Counted from the first letter of the stretch, positions 46,453 to 57,992 are shown. The stretch: DNA of 64,000 bases from Euptelea pleiosperma (GCA_035048495.1 CM068553.1:22755190-22819189); one strand, 5' to 3'. Program-made: numbers and translations. Notes: a model not told the origin generated them from the letters alone.

Positions 46453-49141
46453 GTCATTTGAACCACGACTTCGATGCTGTGTCGAATCATCTTCGCGACT
46501 TGGAACACCTTCATCTAACCATGACAAGTCATCTCCATCAAATGCAGGGGGTTCTTTTTCTCTTAACCATTCATCAAGAACATCGCTGTTTTCAAATATA
46601 TAATCCAAATCAATTGGATTATAATAATCTTCTTCATCTCTTGTATCAGTTAGATTACAAACCCGAAGTCGCATATTATAGTGGACGTATACCAGATTCT
46701 CCAACCTCATCATTGATAATCTATTCCGTGGCTTTGAATGGATGAGGGAGAAGGTGCTCCAATTTCTTTCACAGCCTGATGATGAACATGTTTGGCTTAA
46801 TACTTTAATCGCAATCTTTCGTAAGGCAGGAGCAGACTCACCATAATTGTACCACCATTCAGCTGGGAAAGAAAAAAATATATTAAAATTTAATATACTG
46901 TAAAGTAATTATTCATCTAATGAAGTATAACATCGACATACTTGGTAGACTAAACTTTGCTTTTTTCTGAGTGAGTGGATCGCCAAATTCTCCCCTTCCT
47001 TCTTCATAAAGTCTTATCTGTGACCAATATTAAAAACTCACAATTAATTAATAATCTGTATCAAATATAAATAAAAGTCTTAATAATAACATATTTATAC
47101 CTGATCAATTGCTTCTCCTGCACTATCCATATCCGGTTCAAGTCTTTTTATGACATTTTTTAAACTTGTCCTTATATCTTGGTGATGGGAAAAGTCTTCG
47201 TCATATCGAAATTTTGGATTTAAAAAATACGCTACAAAATAAAAATAATTGTCAATAACTAATAGACATTAATAACATCAAAAATACATATTGTCAAATG
47301 CAGTATTATAGCTTACCTGCTGCATGGAGATCTTGATGAAGTTGTGTCTCCCATCTTCTGTCAATGATTTCAAAGTAACGTTGATGATGACGGACTTGAG
47401 CACTAATCACCTCTTTGGCTCTTTTCATCGCTTCAAATATTACACCCAAAGTAGGTTTCTTGTCTTGATCCACAATTTTTAGAACCTTGACAAGTGGTCC
47501 CATAATTTTGCATACCTCTTCAACGTTACCCCAAAATTCATCATTTAGAATTAACTTTGAGACATCCCTAGCTTGTTCCTTCTTTTTTTTATCTTTGCTG
47601 TACGTATGTCTAACAAGCTCTTTCCACTCATCTGATATAAACATTTGTCTCAGTGCATCCTGATATCGGATAAGACTTTCAAGAGAAATAAATTCTGTTG
47701 CGAATCTAGTGATACCAGGACGTAACAAGTCTTTATTGTCAGTGAATGTCTTCATCAAGTTTACTAACTTTGTGCTGTTGTAAATAAAAGAAGTTATTCT
47801 CCGTCCATCCTTAATGGTATCACTGACTCGTTTTGTCTTTCCAATATCCTCAAGTATAAGATCAATGCAGTGTGCCGCACAAGGACTCCAGTATAAATGT
47901 CACCTTTTTTTCATCAACTCTAGCCCTGCACGCTTAAATGACGCTTCGTTATCCGTCACAATCTGGATAACATTCTCTTCTCCCACCTCCTCGATCATCT
48001 TATCCATTAACTCGAGAATGTAACTCGATGTTTTCTCTTTTCCAGATGTGTCTACAGACTTGAGAAATATCATGTCTTTATCACAGTAGACCATAAAATT
48101 AATGATAGACTTCCTAGTTTTGGAAGTCCAGCCATCGCACATCAATGTGCATCCAAATTCTGTCCATTTCTTCTTTTTGCCATTTATATATTGATTTAGC
48201 TCCGCCACCTCTTCTTTTAAATACTTGTTTGCCAGCTGATATGGGGTTGGTCCCTTTACGGGTCCCGCTTCACCAATGGTGTCAATCATGGTTTGAAAGT
48301 AAGGACTCTTTGCTGCATTGAAGGGAATTGAGCTGAACATAAAAAATTTTGAAATTACTTTTCCCACTTTATGCACGACTTGTTTTCCACCCCATGCTTC
48401 CTTCAACTTTTTTTGTCTTCCTCCTGCAGACTTATATAAGTAAGGGTCAATTCCTCCCGTAGGAGCTTTGGTTGCGGCATCAACATCTTTATCTGTTCTT
48501 CGTGATCGAGTAGAAGGCTCGTGTACACTGGTACTACGACGCATCATATCTCTAATATCAGTACCACCACGCACACTTGCACTACGAGGAATCCCCCCTC
48601 TACCGATGTGTATACCAGACGAACTTGCCCCCCTAGATACAGAGTGTCTTCTTTGAGCTTGTTCATCGGCCTCTCGTCTGCTTTCACGTATGGCCCGTCT
48701 TAAAGCTTCTTCTTCGTCTATTTCCCAATATGGACGATATTGATCTTCCACTTCAGCAGGAATATCAATATTCTCTTCATTTTCCTCTTCCTCAGCTTCT
48801 TCTCTTCCACCACCACTACTACCCAACTCATTTAATCTTTCTTGTATTTGATCTCTTCTTCTTTGCTCAGTAGCCTTCATCTGTTTGGTTAACTGCAAAT
48901 GGTTTGTGATTAACAATCTTACTTCCCTAGGAGCTTTAGGACAAGCTGTTATATCTCCTGGGCGCGCAATAATATGTTGTTTCAATCTTGTAACCCCCCC
49001 ATGCATTATCTTGTCACAATAGTTGCATTTAACAATCTTCTTATTGCCCCCAATTGCAACACAGTGATCCCAACCAATATCTGATTCTCTCGGTATATTT
49101 TGTAAATTTGTCTTTATAGACCACTTAAAGTTGAGGTAAAT
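45760..49141 (-). pseudogene. hAT transposase gene (BED/DUF659/hAT dimerisation), one in-frame stop
   Basis: Inferred minus-strand exons are about 49141-47317, 47231-47101, 47017-46942 and 46862-45760. Each junction has GT-AG ends and the reading frame is kept throughout. From the ATG at 49006 the exons total exactly 3000 nt. Upstream of that ATG, GWDHCV and KCNYCDKIM show that the BED-type zinc finger begins earlier, so the true start lies in an unseen upstream exon. The DUF659 region (CDGWTSKT, IVTDNEASFK) spans about residues 275-430 from 49006. The last exon carries the hAT dimerisation motif (CERNWSTFSLIHSKPRNRL), then a G/D-rich stretch and a Q/Y/G-rich tail. The sole visible lesion is a TGA at 47902-47900 (codon 369), just before HLYWSPCAAHC. 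The enzyme would cut and paste hAT elements in the nucleus. Confidence 0.88.
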
Positions 49142-49146
49142 CTGCT

Positions 49147-50789
49147 ATAATGCCACATTAATCTCAAGATAACAAAACATTTAATAATAAAAATTTAATA
49201 AGATAAAAAATTATTTAAAACATTTTACATTTTAAAAGAAAAATGTAAAAATCCTAAATACAAACAAATAGAAGAAAAATACAAGATTTATTCAAAACAA
49301 AAATTTTAAAAATACAAGTTAATAATATTCTCTCTCAACTTGAGTACACAAGAACTCTTAAAAAAAAAAAAAAAACAGAACATAAAAATTATTTACACTT
49401 ACACAAAAATTTTAATATAATATAATAGCATGCGTAATATGATATCATTCCATGAAATGATTATTTACTCTTTAATTCTGACAAAATTACATTTTTATCG
49501 AGTAGTACTTTGCTGACGCCAACAATATGAGTTTGGCCGATCCTTAGATGGACCTACAGACCAAAAATCAACCTCTTTATATGGACCTATAACCTTTGGA
49601 TCTTTGTACCCCAAATAATGGTCAATATTGCTCAAATTCTACGGGTTGAAAATCAACATATAAAAACTACTCCAATCCAACCCTTAGATGGTTGGGCCAA
49701 AGATCCATAAGGTCAGAACTCTCTAAGAATCTGTCATATGGCTCATATGGTGTGCGATAATAAGTAACTTTGCTGACCGCTGACGGTCAGCAAAGTTCTA
49801 CTCCTCTTTATCAACATATCTCCTACAACTACAAGGCACAATTTTTTTGGGACAATCTGTAGTAGACCCAATCGGTTGCTTGTCATTTGTACATGGCAAG
49901 TGAGAATATTCTCTTCAAATCACATTGTTTCACTTTCCATATACAAATGGCAGCACCTGATTGGATCCACATCACACGCTCCACAAAGAAAAATGCTACA
50001 CATGACCAAATTTTATCTATGAAGAATAATCAAAAGCAAAGAAATTAGAAATATAGAATACCCATTATTTTTTGAAAATTTTCAAAATATTTCATATTTT
50101 TAATAAAACAAAAATAAAAATACCAAAAAATAAAAGAAAATATAAGATTTTTCACAATGTTTTGAATCCATCTTTGATGTTTTCTGTACACAAGAGTCAA
50201 GATCATTTTTGTGTGTATTATTTTACAAAAACATTATTTATTTTTTATCACATAAAAAAAATACATGTATTTTATCAAAATAAATAAGAAAAAATAAAAA
50301 AAAATTATATTTTTCATTAAACATGAATCTTATCTCCAGATTCTCAACAATGGTTATAAGATTAAAACAAAAAACAAAATATAATCAGATTTACACAAAC
50401 AAATTTAAAAAAAAAAAAAAAAAACATGTTATTTTACTCAAACATGAACAATTGAACAAGATTCTCAATAATTTAGCAAGATTTGAAACAAAAGATAAAT
50501 ATATGTATATTTGGAAGAGATTTACCTACTAAAAGTGTTGGATCTCGCCGGATCTAGCCGGATCTCGCCGGATCTCGCCCAAAACTCGCCGGATTTTCAA
50601 CCCAATTTGAAGAAATTTCAACCAAAACCTTCAATCTTCATGGATCTAAGTGTTTCGAAGGTTGATCTACCACTTTCAAGCTAATTTTAGGTTCTAAGAA
50701 GGGTTGGAGGAGGAAAGGGGAGGAAAACGAGTGAAAAAGATGGAAAAATAGAAAAAAAAATCGAGTTTTATAACGTTTTCGCCGCTGGT
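49147..50789. other. hAT 5' non-coding region
   Basis: Very AT-rich. No ORF resembles the missing first transposase exon. It includes the MITE at 49500-49803 and, at 50538-50600, a GGATCTCGCC tandem cluster (four near-copies). Confidence 0.55.
49500..49803. mobile_element. Small MITE inside the hAT element (Mutator-like candidate)
   Basis: About 304 bp with terminal inverted repeats GAGTAGWACTTTGCTGAC. The right end is itself a palindrome (TTTGCTGACCG...CGGTCAGCAAA). Flanking 9-mers ATTTTTATC and CTCTTTATC match at 7 of 9 positions, as an aged 9-bp duplication would. No coding capacity. Confidence 0.55.
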
Positions 50790-50971
50790 TCAACTCGCCG
50801 AGTTGGATCGGTTTAACTCGGTTGGATCGCCCGATCCAACCGATCCAAAGGGCGATCCAACCGATCCAAGTCTCTGGATCGGACGATCCAATGTGAATCG
50901 AGACAAACATGGGATTTTTGTCTCGGTTGGCTCCGATCCCGGTATGGATCGCCCGATCCAACTCGGGATCG
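50790..50971. repeat. Right subterminal CGATCC motif cluster of the hAT element
   Basis: Dense GGATCGG, CGATCCAA and GATCGCCCGATCC words in both orientations next to the right inverted repeat, mirroring 44882-44965. Probable transposase-binding region. Confidence 0.7.
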
Positions 50972-50998
50972 CCCGAGACTTTGAACCATGGTGTCAAA

Positions 50999-51613
50999 CC
51001 TCCATATCCACGGCTCCACCTCCCACTTCACTAACGTTCATCACCACCATCTCCAAGAGCCACCACCTAGCCACCGTCTTATGCAACACTGTCTTCTCAA
51101 GCTTTTACCTCCATCACCGTTCACCGTTCACCATCATCCATTATCCTTGCTGGTTCTCCTAGCAGCAACCGTGTAAAACCCCCTTACACAACTGGTTCTC
51201 TAAACTGTGCACCTCTCTCCCTTGCAACCATCTTGCGGATTCAACCGATACTCTCATCTCCTTGTCGGTGAAACACTGCCCAGCCATGCACCAGCCAGTG
51301 TTGCACACAGCAACCTTCCAAGAAAACCTGCAAGTGCACATATGAACCAGCCAATCTCCTGGCTCTCTTCTCCACCTCACACCGCCTGATGTCCATTGGA
51401 CTACACCCTTGCATTTGCATGCAAGCATCTCCTCATCCAAGGTAAGCCTAAGGTGATCTCTCATTCTTTTTCTCTCTCATCTGTTTCTCTTTTAAAACTC
51501 TAGCTTTTTCATTTTCTCTCTCTAAAACTCTAGCTTTTTCACTTTCTCTCTCTAGGGATTTTTCTTCTTTCTAGGGTTAGAATTCTCTCTCTAGAATCCT
51601 CTCACTTTCTCTC
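50999..51613 (+). repeat. LTR fragment J, second piece
   Basis: Continuation of J after the hAT element. It passes into the family's CT-rich array (CACTTTCTCTCTCTAG words at 51480-51600). The chromovirus-like LTR inserted at 51614 and duplicated CTCTC (51609-51613, 55955-55959). Confidence 0.65.
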
Positions 51614-52543
51614 TGTCAGAACCCAATTTTCCGTTATCCAAGTCTAACCCATTTTAGACGGGTCGCCCCGAGTCTACATGGAAATTGTGATGATTTACGG
51701 ATAAATTCTCATACGTATGATCACAATAATCAAAGAACAATAATAACTCCATCATGTAACTTCAATCATTAGAATATCATGAAAAAGGGTCCTAACAAAT
51801 GCGGAAGCTGGAATTAATATCTCATTATCATAAGTAATAAAAGTTCCCAATCGGTCTTTCAAAGGCTCGATGAGCCACTAATCCGCGAGCATGCGGACAA
51901 TGACGATTGAACTGCTTTGTCACCCATGTCGTCGTTAGGTTGTACCATTGGCGCCCTCAAACTTAACTCCGACATTGATTTCCCGGGGTTGTTACTTGCT
52001 GTAGATTCAAGACCGGGATCGACGTTCTACTTGCTTCTTGATTCTCCCATGTTGCCTAGTAGATTTCCACCTGTGAGCACACCTTGTTTTAGTCGTCTTA
52101 ACTCAAGGTTATGATCCTTCGAGCGAGTCAAGTTCTGTCCAATATCCCACCGGTTTGAGCACACCAGTGTGTGGTTCTAGACGATAATTATTACATTCAC
52201 CATACGAATCAGAGTCCGACATCTGAAACTAGTTCGATATGTCCCATATCAGTCAGTAAGTACCAATAGAGTATCTCAGTTAATTAACTAACCTTACATG
52301 TCCAGACATTTCTTCTTTAAATATTCGCTGTACTTAACAAATTTCAGTAGCAGTCAATATAATATTTTAACTAATTTCACCGTCCATTGAAGGAGTGATT
52401 TATGAGAATTCATCAGACATTCACAAGAGGTCAAGTGTTGAGTAAGGTAAGTCCAATCTTTGGATAATGATTCAGACCATCATCATCTCCACCTGTTGGT
52501 GGATAACGTTCTACGTATATCATCCAACTTACAATTTTAACAT

Positions 52544-53272
52544 CGGAAAATTTCTAAAAAGAAAATAAATTTTAATCTATTTACAAAAACAAAAATAAAT
52601 TTCTGACATTCCCAAAAAAAGTAACTAAACCCCCTTTGAAAGGGCGTTTCTCCCGATGAAAAGACTGACAAACCACCCTTTACCTGACAGACGCCCTTTA
52701 AAAAGGCGTTTACCCATAGAGAGTAAAACTTTTGTCCCGATACGGGCCACATGGCAAACTCTTATCGGATGATGACCGTATGGATGTTTGGCAAATCACT
52801 AGGTGGACCTACACACCAAAAAAGAAACGTGATTAGTGGTCTATAAGCGTTGGATTGAAGTTATTTTCAGGGGTTGATTTTTAATCATAAGAATTTGAGC
52901 ATTATTTGAGTGCAAAGATCCAAAGGTTGTAAATTACTAATCAGGCTGATTTTTTGACTGCAGGTCCATCAAGGGACTGATCAAACATCCATACGGTCAG
53001 CGTCCACTAAGAGTGTGCCATGTGACTCGTGGACAAAAGTTTTACTCTTCTATAGGAAATGCCCTTTTAAAGGGCGTCTGTCAGGTACAGACGCCCTTTA
53101 AAAGGGCGTTTGTCAGCCTTTTCAGCTTTTGTCACGAGAAAGTCAATTTTTTCAACTGTCAGGGAGAAACGCCCTTTAAAAGGGCGTTTAGTTACTTTTT
53201 TTGGAATTGTCAGAATTTTATTTTTGTTTTTGTAAATAGATTAAATTTTTTTTTCTTTATAGAAATTTTCCG
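52544..53272. mobile_element. Mutator-like MITE with long inverted repeats and 9-bp target duplication
   Basis: A 729-bp element starting CGGAAAATTTCT and ending AGAAATTTTCCG. Exact 9-bp direct repeats TTTTAACAT lie at 52535-52543 and 53273-53281, the signature of Mutator-like elements. The inverted repeats extend about 230-270 bp with indels. Inside the arms, palindromic GCCCTTTTAAAGGGC words occur about five times. There is no transposase, so it would depend on an autonomous MULE. Confidence 0.92.
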
Positions 53273-53453
53273 TTTTAACATTTTGTTTCCACTCCACAAG
53301 ATCAGACCATCACTGATCGTATTAGATCTGGAGTTTCATCAAATGCTTAATTTCACAGTCCACAGGTTGCTGTCCATTCTTAAGACCATACAATGGTCGA
53401 TGTTGCATCCATACTTCCCGAACCCGAAAGGAATTCAAGTGTATGGCGTTCCT

Positions 53454-53556
53454 ATGAGGTGCCAACCTAGTTCGGATGTCGCAGGTTAGGGTGCCTTGCC
53501 TTTGTGCGCTTTGTACAGTTTTTTTTCTTCAATATACTATCACTTAGCAAAAAAAA
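53454..53556 (+). mobile_element. Short poly(A)-tailed retroposon (5'-truncated LINE or SINE)
   Basis: About 100 bp ending in an A run and flanked by 17-bp direct repeats containing GTGTATGGCGTTCCT (53437-53453, 53557-53573). A poly(A) tail with a long duplication is the mark of LINE-driven target-primed insertion. The 3' text TTTGTGCGCTTTGTACAG then TTAGCAAAA resembles plant L1 tails. Confidence 0.8.
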
Positions 53557-55954
53557 AAGTGTATGGCGTTCCTTATTGAGGTCAGATCGAAGGTTCGATG
53601 AGATCAATGATGCACAACACAGTCACGATATCTTGCCACCAATCAATAAATCACACAAGAGAAGGTCCACACGATACACCCATCACCAATAACAGTGAGT
53701 CAACTTAGTGTCTCCCTTACTCAGAGCAAGGGCAGCACCGATTTAACTCACTCTCATTCGTGTGAGTGGATCCTGACCAATACATATCACTATTGATGCA
53801 CAACAAATTCACTAGGGAAATGTCCTGATTCGAATTATTCATTAGAGATTAACGTCCCTGACTTCTCTTCAGTCTCACCCATTAACCAGCCACATAAAAT
53901 AACAAAAGTTTTGAAATCCCAATCCTTTAAGCATTAACTAATCAATCCCCTAAAATAACAATAATCCTTATTACAAGATCCCAAGATAATATTCATCCGA
54001 CATTCACACATAGTAGTCCAGAATTTTCCACATCCCAACCATGGATTATTTATTGAAAATAAAGCATTAGAGTATATTAATATCGTCAGATGTCGCCTAT
54101 GAACTCCTAGTATTTCCGTCTTCATTCGTGAACGTTCCAGCACCTTCAAACATCTTTTCCTCGTCTGAAATTTCACCTGTGTAAAACCGTAAGCCGGAGC
54201 CCAGTAACAAGCAACAACATGTCCATAGTGATAATATACAGTACATTTATATGCTTATAAAAGTGCAGCAAATTAATATATCCACCCGGTTGGACCACCA
54301 TTTCCGATCATAGGATGGAACGTTTCATAATTCCCTCTCCATTGAATCCCACTAAGGGTTGAAGCCCCGCCAAGGGAACCGTTAGTTTAACCACCTGCAT
54401 TGGACCAAGCATGTCCTCCTCAAATATCCATGACGTCCTTGACGTTTTACCCATTTCCATTAACAACCTTATAATGGACCAACCATACAATAAACAGATA
54501 TAACCCATACGAGATCATGATTTACTTAATTCAAATAATTGCATTCATGGCACTCACTTTCATACTAGAATATAACTAATCACTCAATCATATTCATGAT
54601 ATTCACTTCACCCTAGCAGGTAACTAAGCATCCAAACACAATATTCATTCACAAGAACGTTCATGTATCTTAGTACTATGGTCAGTATCACTTACCTTAT
54701 GAGTGACGACGTTAGCCGATTTAGTGAACGTGGTGTGCACTTGCGTGGTCGCAGCCGCCTTCTTCTTCCTCTTTCTTCAACGTCTTCTACTTCACTTGAT
54801 CCTCTTTGCTCTCACCACTTCTCTCTCTTTTCTTTGAGAAACCCTTTTTTTTTTGTCTTTCCTTCTTATAAGGTGTACTGGTTTACTTAGGGTTGTGAGT
54901 AGTGGGTCCCAGTGCTCTACGTGGTTTCTAACATGGTGTGTCAACTTAAGATTGGCAAGGGTACGTAGTATGGTTATATGCTTATTAAGGAATTTCTTGA
55001 GGGTTTTCCTAAAGTTGTCATTCTTTTGAAGTCGGTTTTCTATGTGGGAATAGCTATATATATATTATTAGAATATTTTCAAGTTTCTTTCCATGTACTG
55101 TGGTAGGTATAGTTGGGGAATAATATCCCAAGGTCAGCACTCCCTTTGTCATGATATTTTATTTGAAATGTTTCCAAGTAAGATCGAGTGGATTTGTTAT
55201 AGTTTCATTCTTTAGGATATCCTTACTAATTAAGTAGGTGCAATAGCCTTTAAGGCTTAGTCCTTCTCCCTATTCATTTATTTAGAATGTTTCCTACCTT
55301 TTATCTCTTATGTTTGGAAATCTTTGTTTCTAATTACTTTCTAACTCTTTATTGTAGGTGCTGTGTATTTGAAGAATATTGGAGATTCACTATCATATAG
55401 GGTATGGTGTGACGTGTAGGTTTGTGGGGCCCGCGTTCCCCCTTAATTTCGTGGGCGAGTATAACTGGATGTGTACGCGCATGCATTATTTATAAGTTGA
55501 TTCCTATATTGGTTATGAAATGACTTATTCTTCGGTATGGTTACTCCGGTATGCAACCGATCGTACATGTTCTTATGCGTATATCAACAGTGCAATCCAA
55601 TTCTAGTATCCCCTCGGGGTCAGTCAACAGTTGGTCAAATATTGTGAGTAGTTAGTCAAACAAGTTCATGTTTCTCAAAAGTTAGGACAAAGATAATAAA
55701 CAATTCGGTAATAATGTGCACGGATGTAGAGTGTTAGACTAAAACATGAAAATACGTTACAATCATTATCCTTTTATGTTATTGGTCGAAGTGTGTTACC
55801 GAATTATACGCTATGGTTCTTCCGGGTTTTCAAATTAACACTAGTGTTAGGAAATTTTTCAAGTGTATTCGTTTATGTTCGAATTTTAGATGTCAAATGT
55901 TCAAAATTTTAAAAATTTATGAGATTGCCCCTGGGTGCGGGTCAGGGTATTACA

Positions 55955-56400
55955 CTCTCTGTACCTTTCTTTATTTTCTTTAGTTAATTTTATTTGCTTT
56001 ATTTATTTCATGTAATTTTAATTTCAGCATTGTAATTTGACATTCTTTTTAATCGATAAAATTAACTCTTCTTTGATTTGGTCTTTGATTGCTTCATTAT
56101 TGAGTTTCACCCTAGTTAATTGGTACATTTGATTATTTTCAATTTCATTCATAGTTCTAATAATATCTCTAAAAGCTGTGTTTTAAATCTTTATCACATC
56201 ACCATTCTCACCCTTTCTATAAATTCATAGCATTTTCGTTATTATTGTTCAATTGTTTGCCCTAACCCCGAGTGCGGACAATATCCGATATGAGCCACTC
56301 TACAAGTCTACATTTTTATAGGATTTAAAGTGAACCAGAATTACAAATATTGTTGAAATCTAGGATTTTCGATCCGACGACATAAAAATCCCTAATTTCA
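55955..56400 (+). repeat. LTR fragment J, terminal piece
   Basis: The end of the plus family LTR: AATTTCAGCATTGTAATTTG, then CCGAGTGCGGACAATATCCG, ending ATCCCTAATTTCA at 56400. It is followed directly by a gag scrap, with CTCTT as the next five bases. Confidence 0.7.
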
Positions 56401-56730
56401 CTCTTCAAGATGGTCGACCAGCGCGACCTCTTTCCTTAATCGTGTCATGTAGTCTCGGAGGGATTCTCCTTTCCTCTGTTTGATGTTGAGAAGAGATGCG
56501 AGGCACTGCATCATCTTCCTCTGGTGGATGTACTTGGTGGCGAAGACATCCTCCAAGGCCCTGAAGTTTTTGATTGAGCCCTCACCGAGGGTTCCGAAGA
56601 CATCCTCCAAGGCCCTGAAGTTTCTGATTGAGCCCTCACCGATGGTGTAGAACCAGACCAAGGCATTCCCCTTCAAGCTAGCCGGGAACATTCGACATAG
56701 TAGACCATCGAAAGATGGTGTACTCCACAA
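56401..56730 (-). pseudogene. Gag fragment of a Ty3/gypsy element with an internal duplication
   Basis: An open 110-residue minus frame (the last codons run into LTR J). LLCRMFPASLKG, ALVWFYTI, and RKGESLRDYMTRLRKE fit the retrotransposon gag domain as found in Tat-type elements. A 57-bp in-frame tandem duplication (about 56537-56593 and 56594-56650) repeats GEGSI[R/K]NFRALEDVF. Both ends of the domain are missing. LTR J inserted at its C-terminal side. Confidence 0.75.
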
Positions 56731-57200
56731 ACTTTGAATTTGTAGTATTTGCTTTTAAAGCAATTATAGGAGACATGTTTTAAAGATATCAATTATGTGC
56801 GCACGTCGAATTCTTTTTTATTTTTTGTTTTGATAAAAGAAACAAAACAACAAACAGAGTCCATAAAGAGGGATTGTGAGGAAAGCTATGACGATTTAAA
56901 CAATGTCACTACCAAAAATTTCATGTTTCTATTTATGAATTTGATTTTGGATGCTTAATTTTTTTAAATGCTTTATATTTTTATTTTTTAATTTTGACTC
57001 ATTATATCATTAAATGCAGGATTCTTGCAAATTGGTGTCATTCTTTGACTTGATTTTGGATGCTTACTTTTTTAAATGTGTTATCTATTTTTATTTTTTA
57101 ATCGATTCATTATATCAATAAAGGCAGGATTCTTTCAAATTGGTGTCATTTTCTAACGCATTTTTAGATAGTTACACTATCTGAGTGCGTCATTTTTTTT
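56731..57200. repeat. AT-rich DNA with a ~107-bp direct duplication
   Basis: TTGATTTTGGATGCTTA followed by ...CAGGATTCTTKCAAATTGGTGTC occurs at about 56940-57049 and 57050-57156. A CACTACCAAAAATTTC at 56907 could be a CACTA-transposon end, but a matching right end was not found. No gene. Confidence 0.55.
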
Positions 57201-57430
57201 TCCATTTTGGCTGTTTTCTCCGGCGGTTAAAAATCGCCAGCGTTAGTGTTTCACCGATGATTATAAACCACCGCAGTATACGTCGGCGTTGCTTCTGTCA
57301 GCATAGAGAAAGAGCAACACCGGCGGTATATTAGCCGCTGGAGAAATACTAACGCCGACAGTTTAAACATGTCGAAGTTAGTATTATCGCGACGGTTTTA
57401 AAGCCATAGGTAAAAGCTATTTTTATGCTG
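57201..57430. repeat. Palindrome-rich segment, possible CACTA subterminal region
   Basis: Words such as CCGGCGGTTAAAAATCGCC, CGTCGGCGTT, CACCGGCGGTAT and CTAACGCCGACAG alternate in opposite orientations, as in CACTA transposon subterminal zones. No transposase is present. Confidence 0.4.
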
Positions 57431-57950
57431 TTTTCACCTATCGTTGAGTGAGTCTTAGACTGCCCTTTATTTGTGTGAGTCTTGTTATTGAGATCCTTAA
57501 AGTATTTTCCTTGTGAAGAGTTATTTTGATCTTGAGAATCTAAACGTAGTGGAGAGAACATTCTTCGAGATCTTTAATGAGTTGGGTCTCTAGTTGTTAT
57601 TGGAGATCCTAGATGAGTTGGTAAATATTCTTGGATATCCTTCACGAGTAGGTTGGACGTCCTTGGGTTGAGAGAGGTCTCTGGCAGGGCTAGGTTGACC
57701 ATAAGGCGAGTAAGGCGGTCGCCTTAGGCCCCCAAAAATTAGAAGGCCCCAAATTTTTTTTGTCTTTTATGTCCTCCTATCAACATCTGCCACGTGTTTT
57801 GATTCTTATGGAAATTCAGCTTCTCCTCTCCATGGACTATGGCAAAATTAGAAGGCCCCAATTTTTTTGTCTTTTATGTCTTCCTATCACCATCTGCCAC
57901 ATGCTTTGATCCTTATGGAAATTCAGTTTCTCCTCTCCATGGACTACGTG

Positions 57951-57992
<42 letters not shown>

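Larger units (their letters stand above)
44863..50990 (-). mobile_element. hAT-superfamily DNA transposon, 6.1 kb
   Basis: Ends are imperfect terminal inverted repeats, CATGGTTCGAAGTCTCGGG (44863-44881) and its complement with one mismatch (50972-50990). They are bounded by an exact 8-bp direct repeat GTGTCAAA (44855-44862, 50991-50998), the hAT hallmark. Both ends are packed with GGATCGG/CCGATCC subterminal motifs. The interior carries a minus-strand transposase gene with a BED-like finger, a DUF659 region and the hAT dimerisation region. A small MITE (49500-49803) has inserted upstream of the gene. The element landed inside LTR fragment J. Confidence 0.95.
51614..55954 (-). repeat. Solo LTR of a different gypsy family (Del/Tekay-like), with nested insertions
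   Basis: A 4341-bp TG...CA unit, TGTCAGAACCC to GGGTATTACA, flanked by CTCTC. On minus it begins TGTAATACCCTGACCC and ends GGGTTCTGACA, a style usual for chromovirus LTRs such as Del/Tekay, so the minus orientation is inferred. It contains the MITE at 52544-53272 and the poly(A) insertion at 53454-53556. Near 54185 a GTAAGCCGGAGCCCAG phrase recalls other plant gypsy LTRs. No gene. Confidence 0.75.

Noticed and set aside
46253..46603. Plus-strand ORF of 116 codons (P/S-rich)
   Set aside because: Antisense of the G/D-rich segment of the hAT transposase.
50638..50997. 119-codon minus ORF as the missing first hAT exon
   Set aside because: It is made of subterminal GGATCG repeats and runs into the inverted repeat; it has no BED-finger residues.
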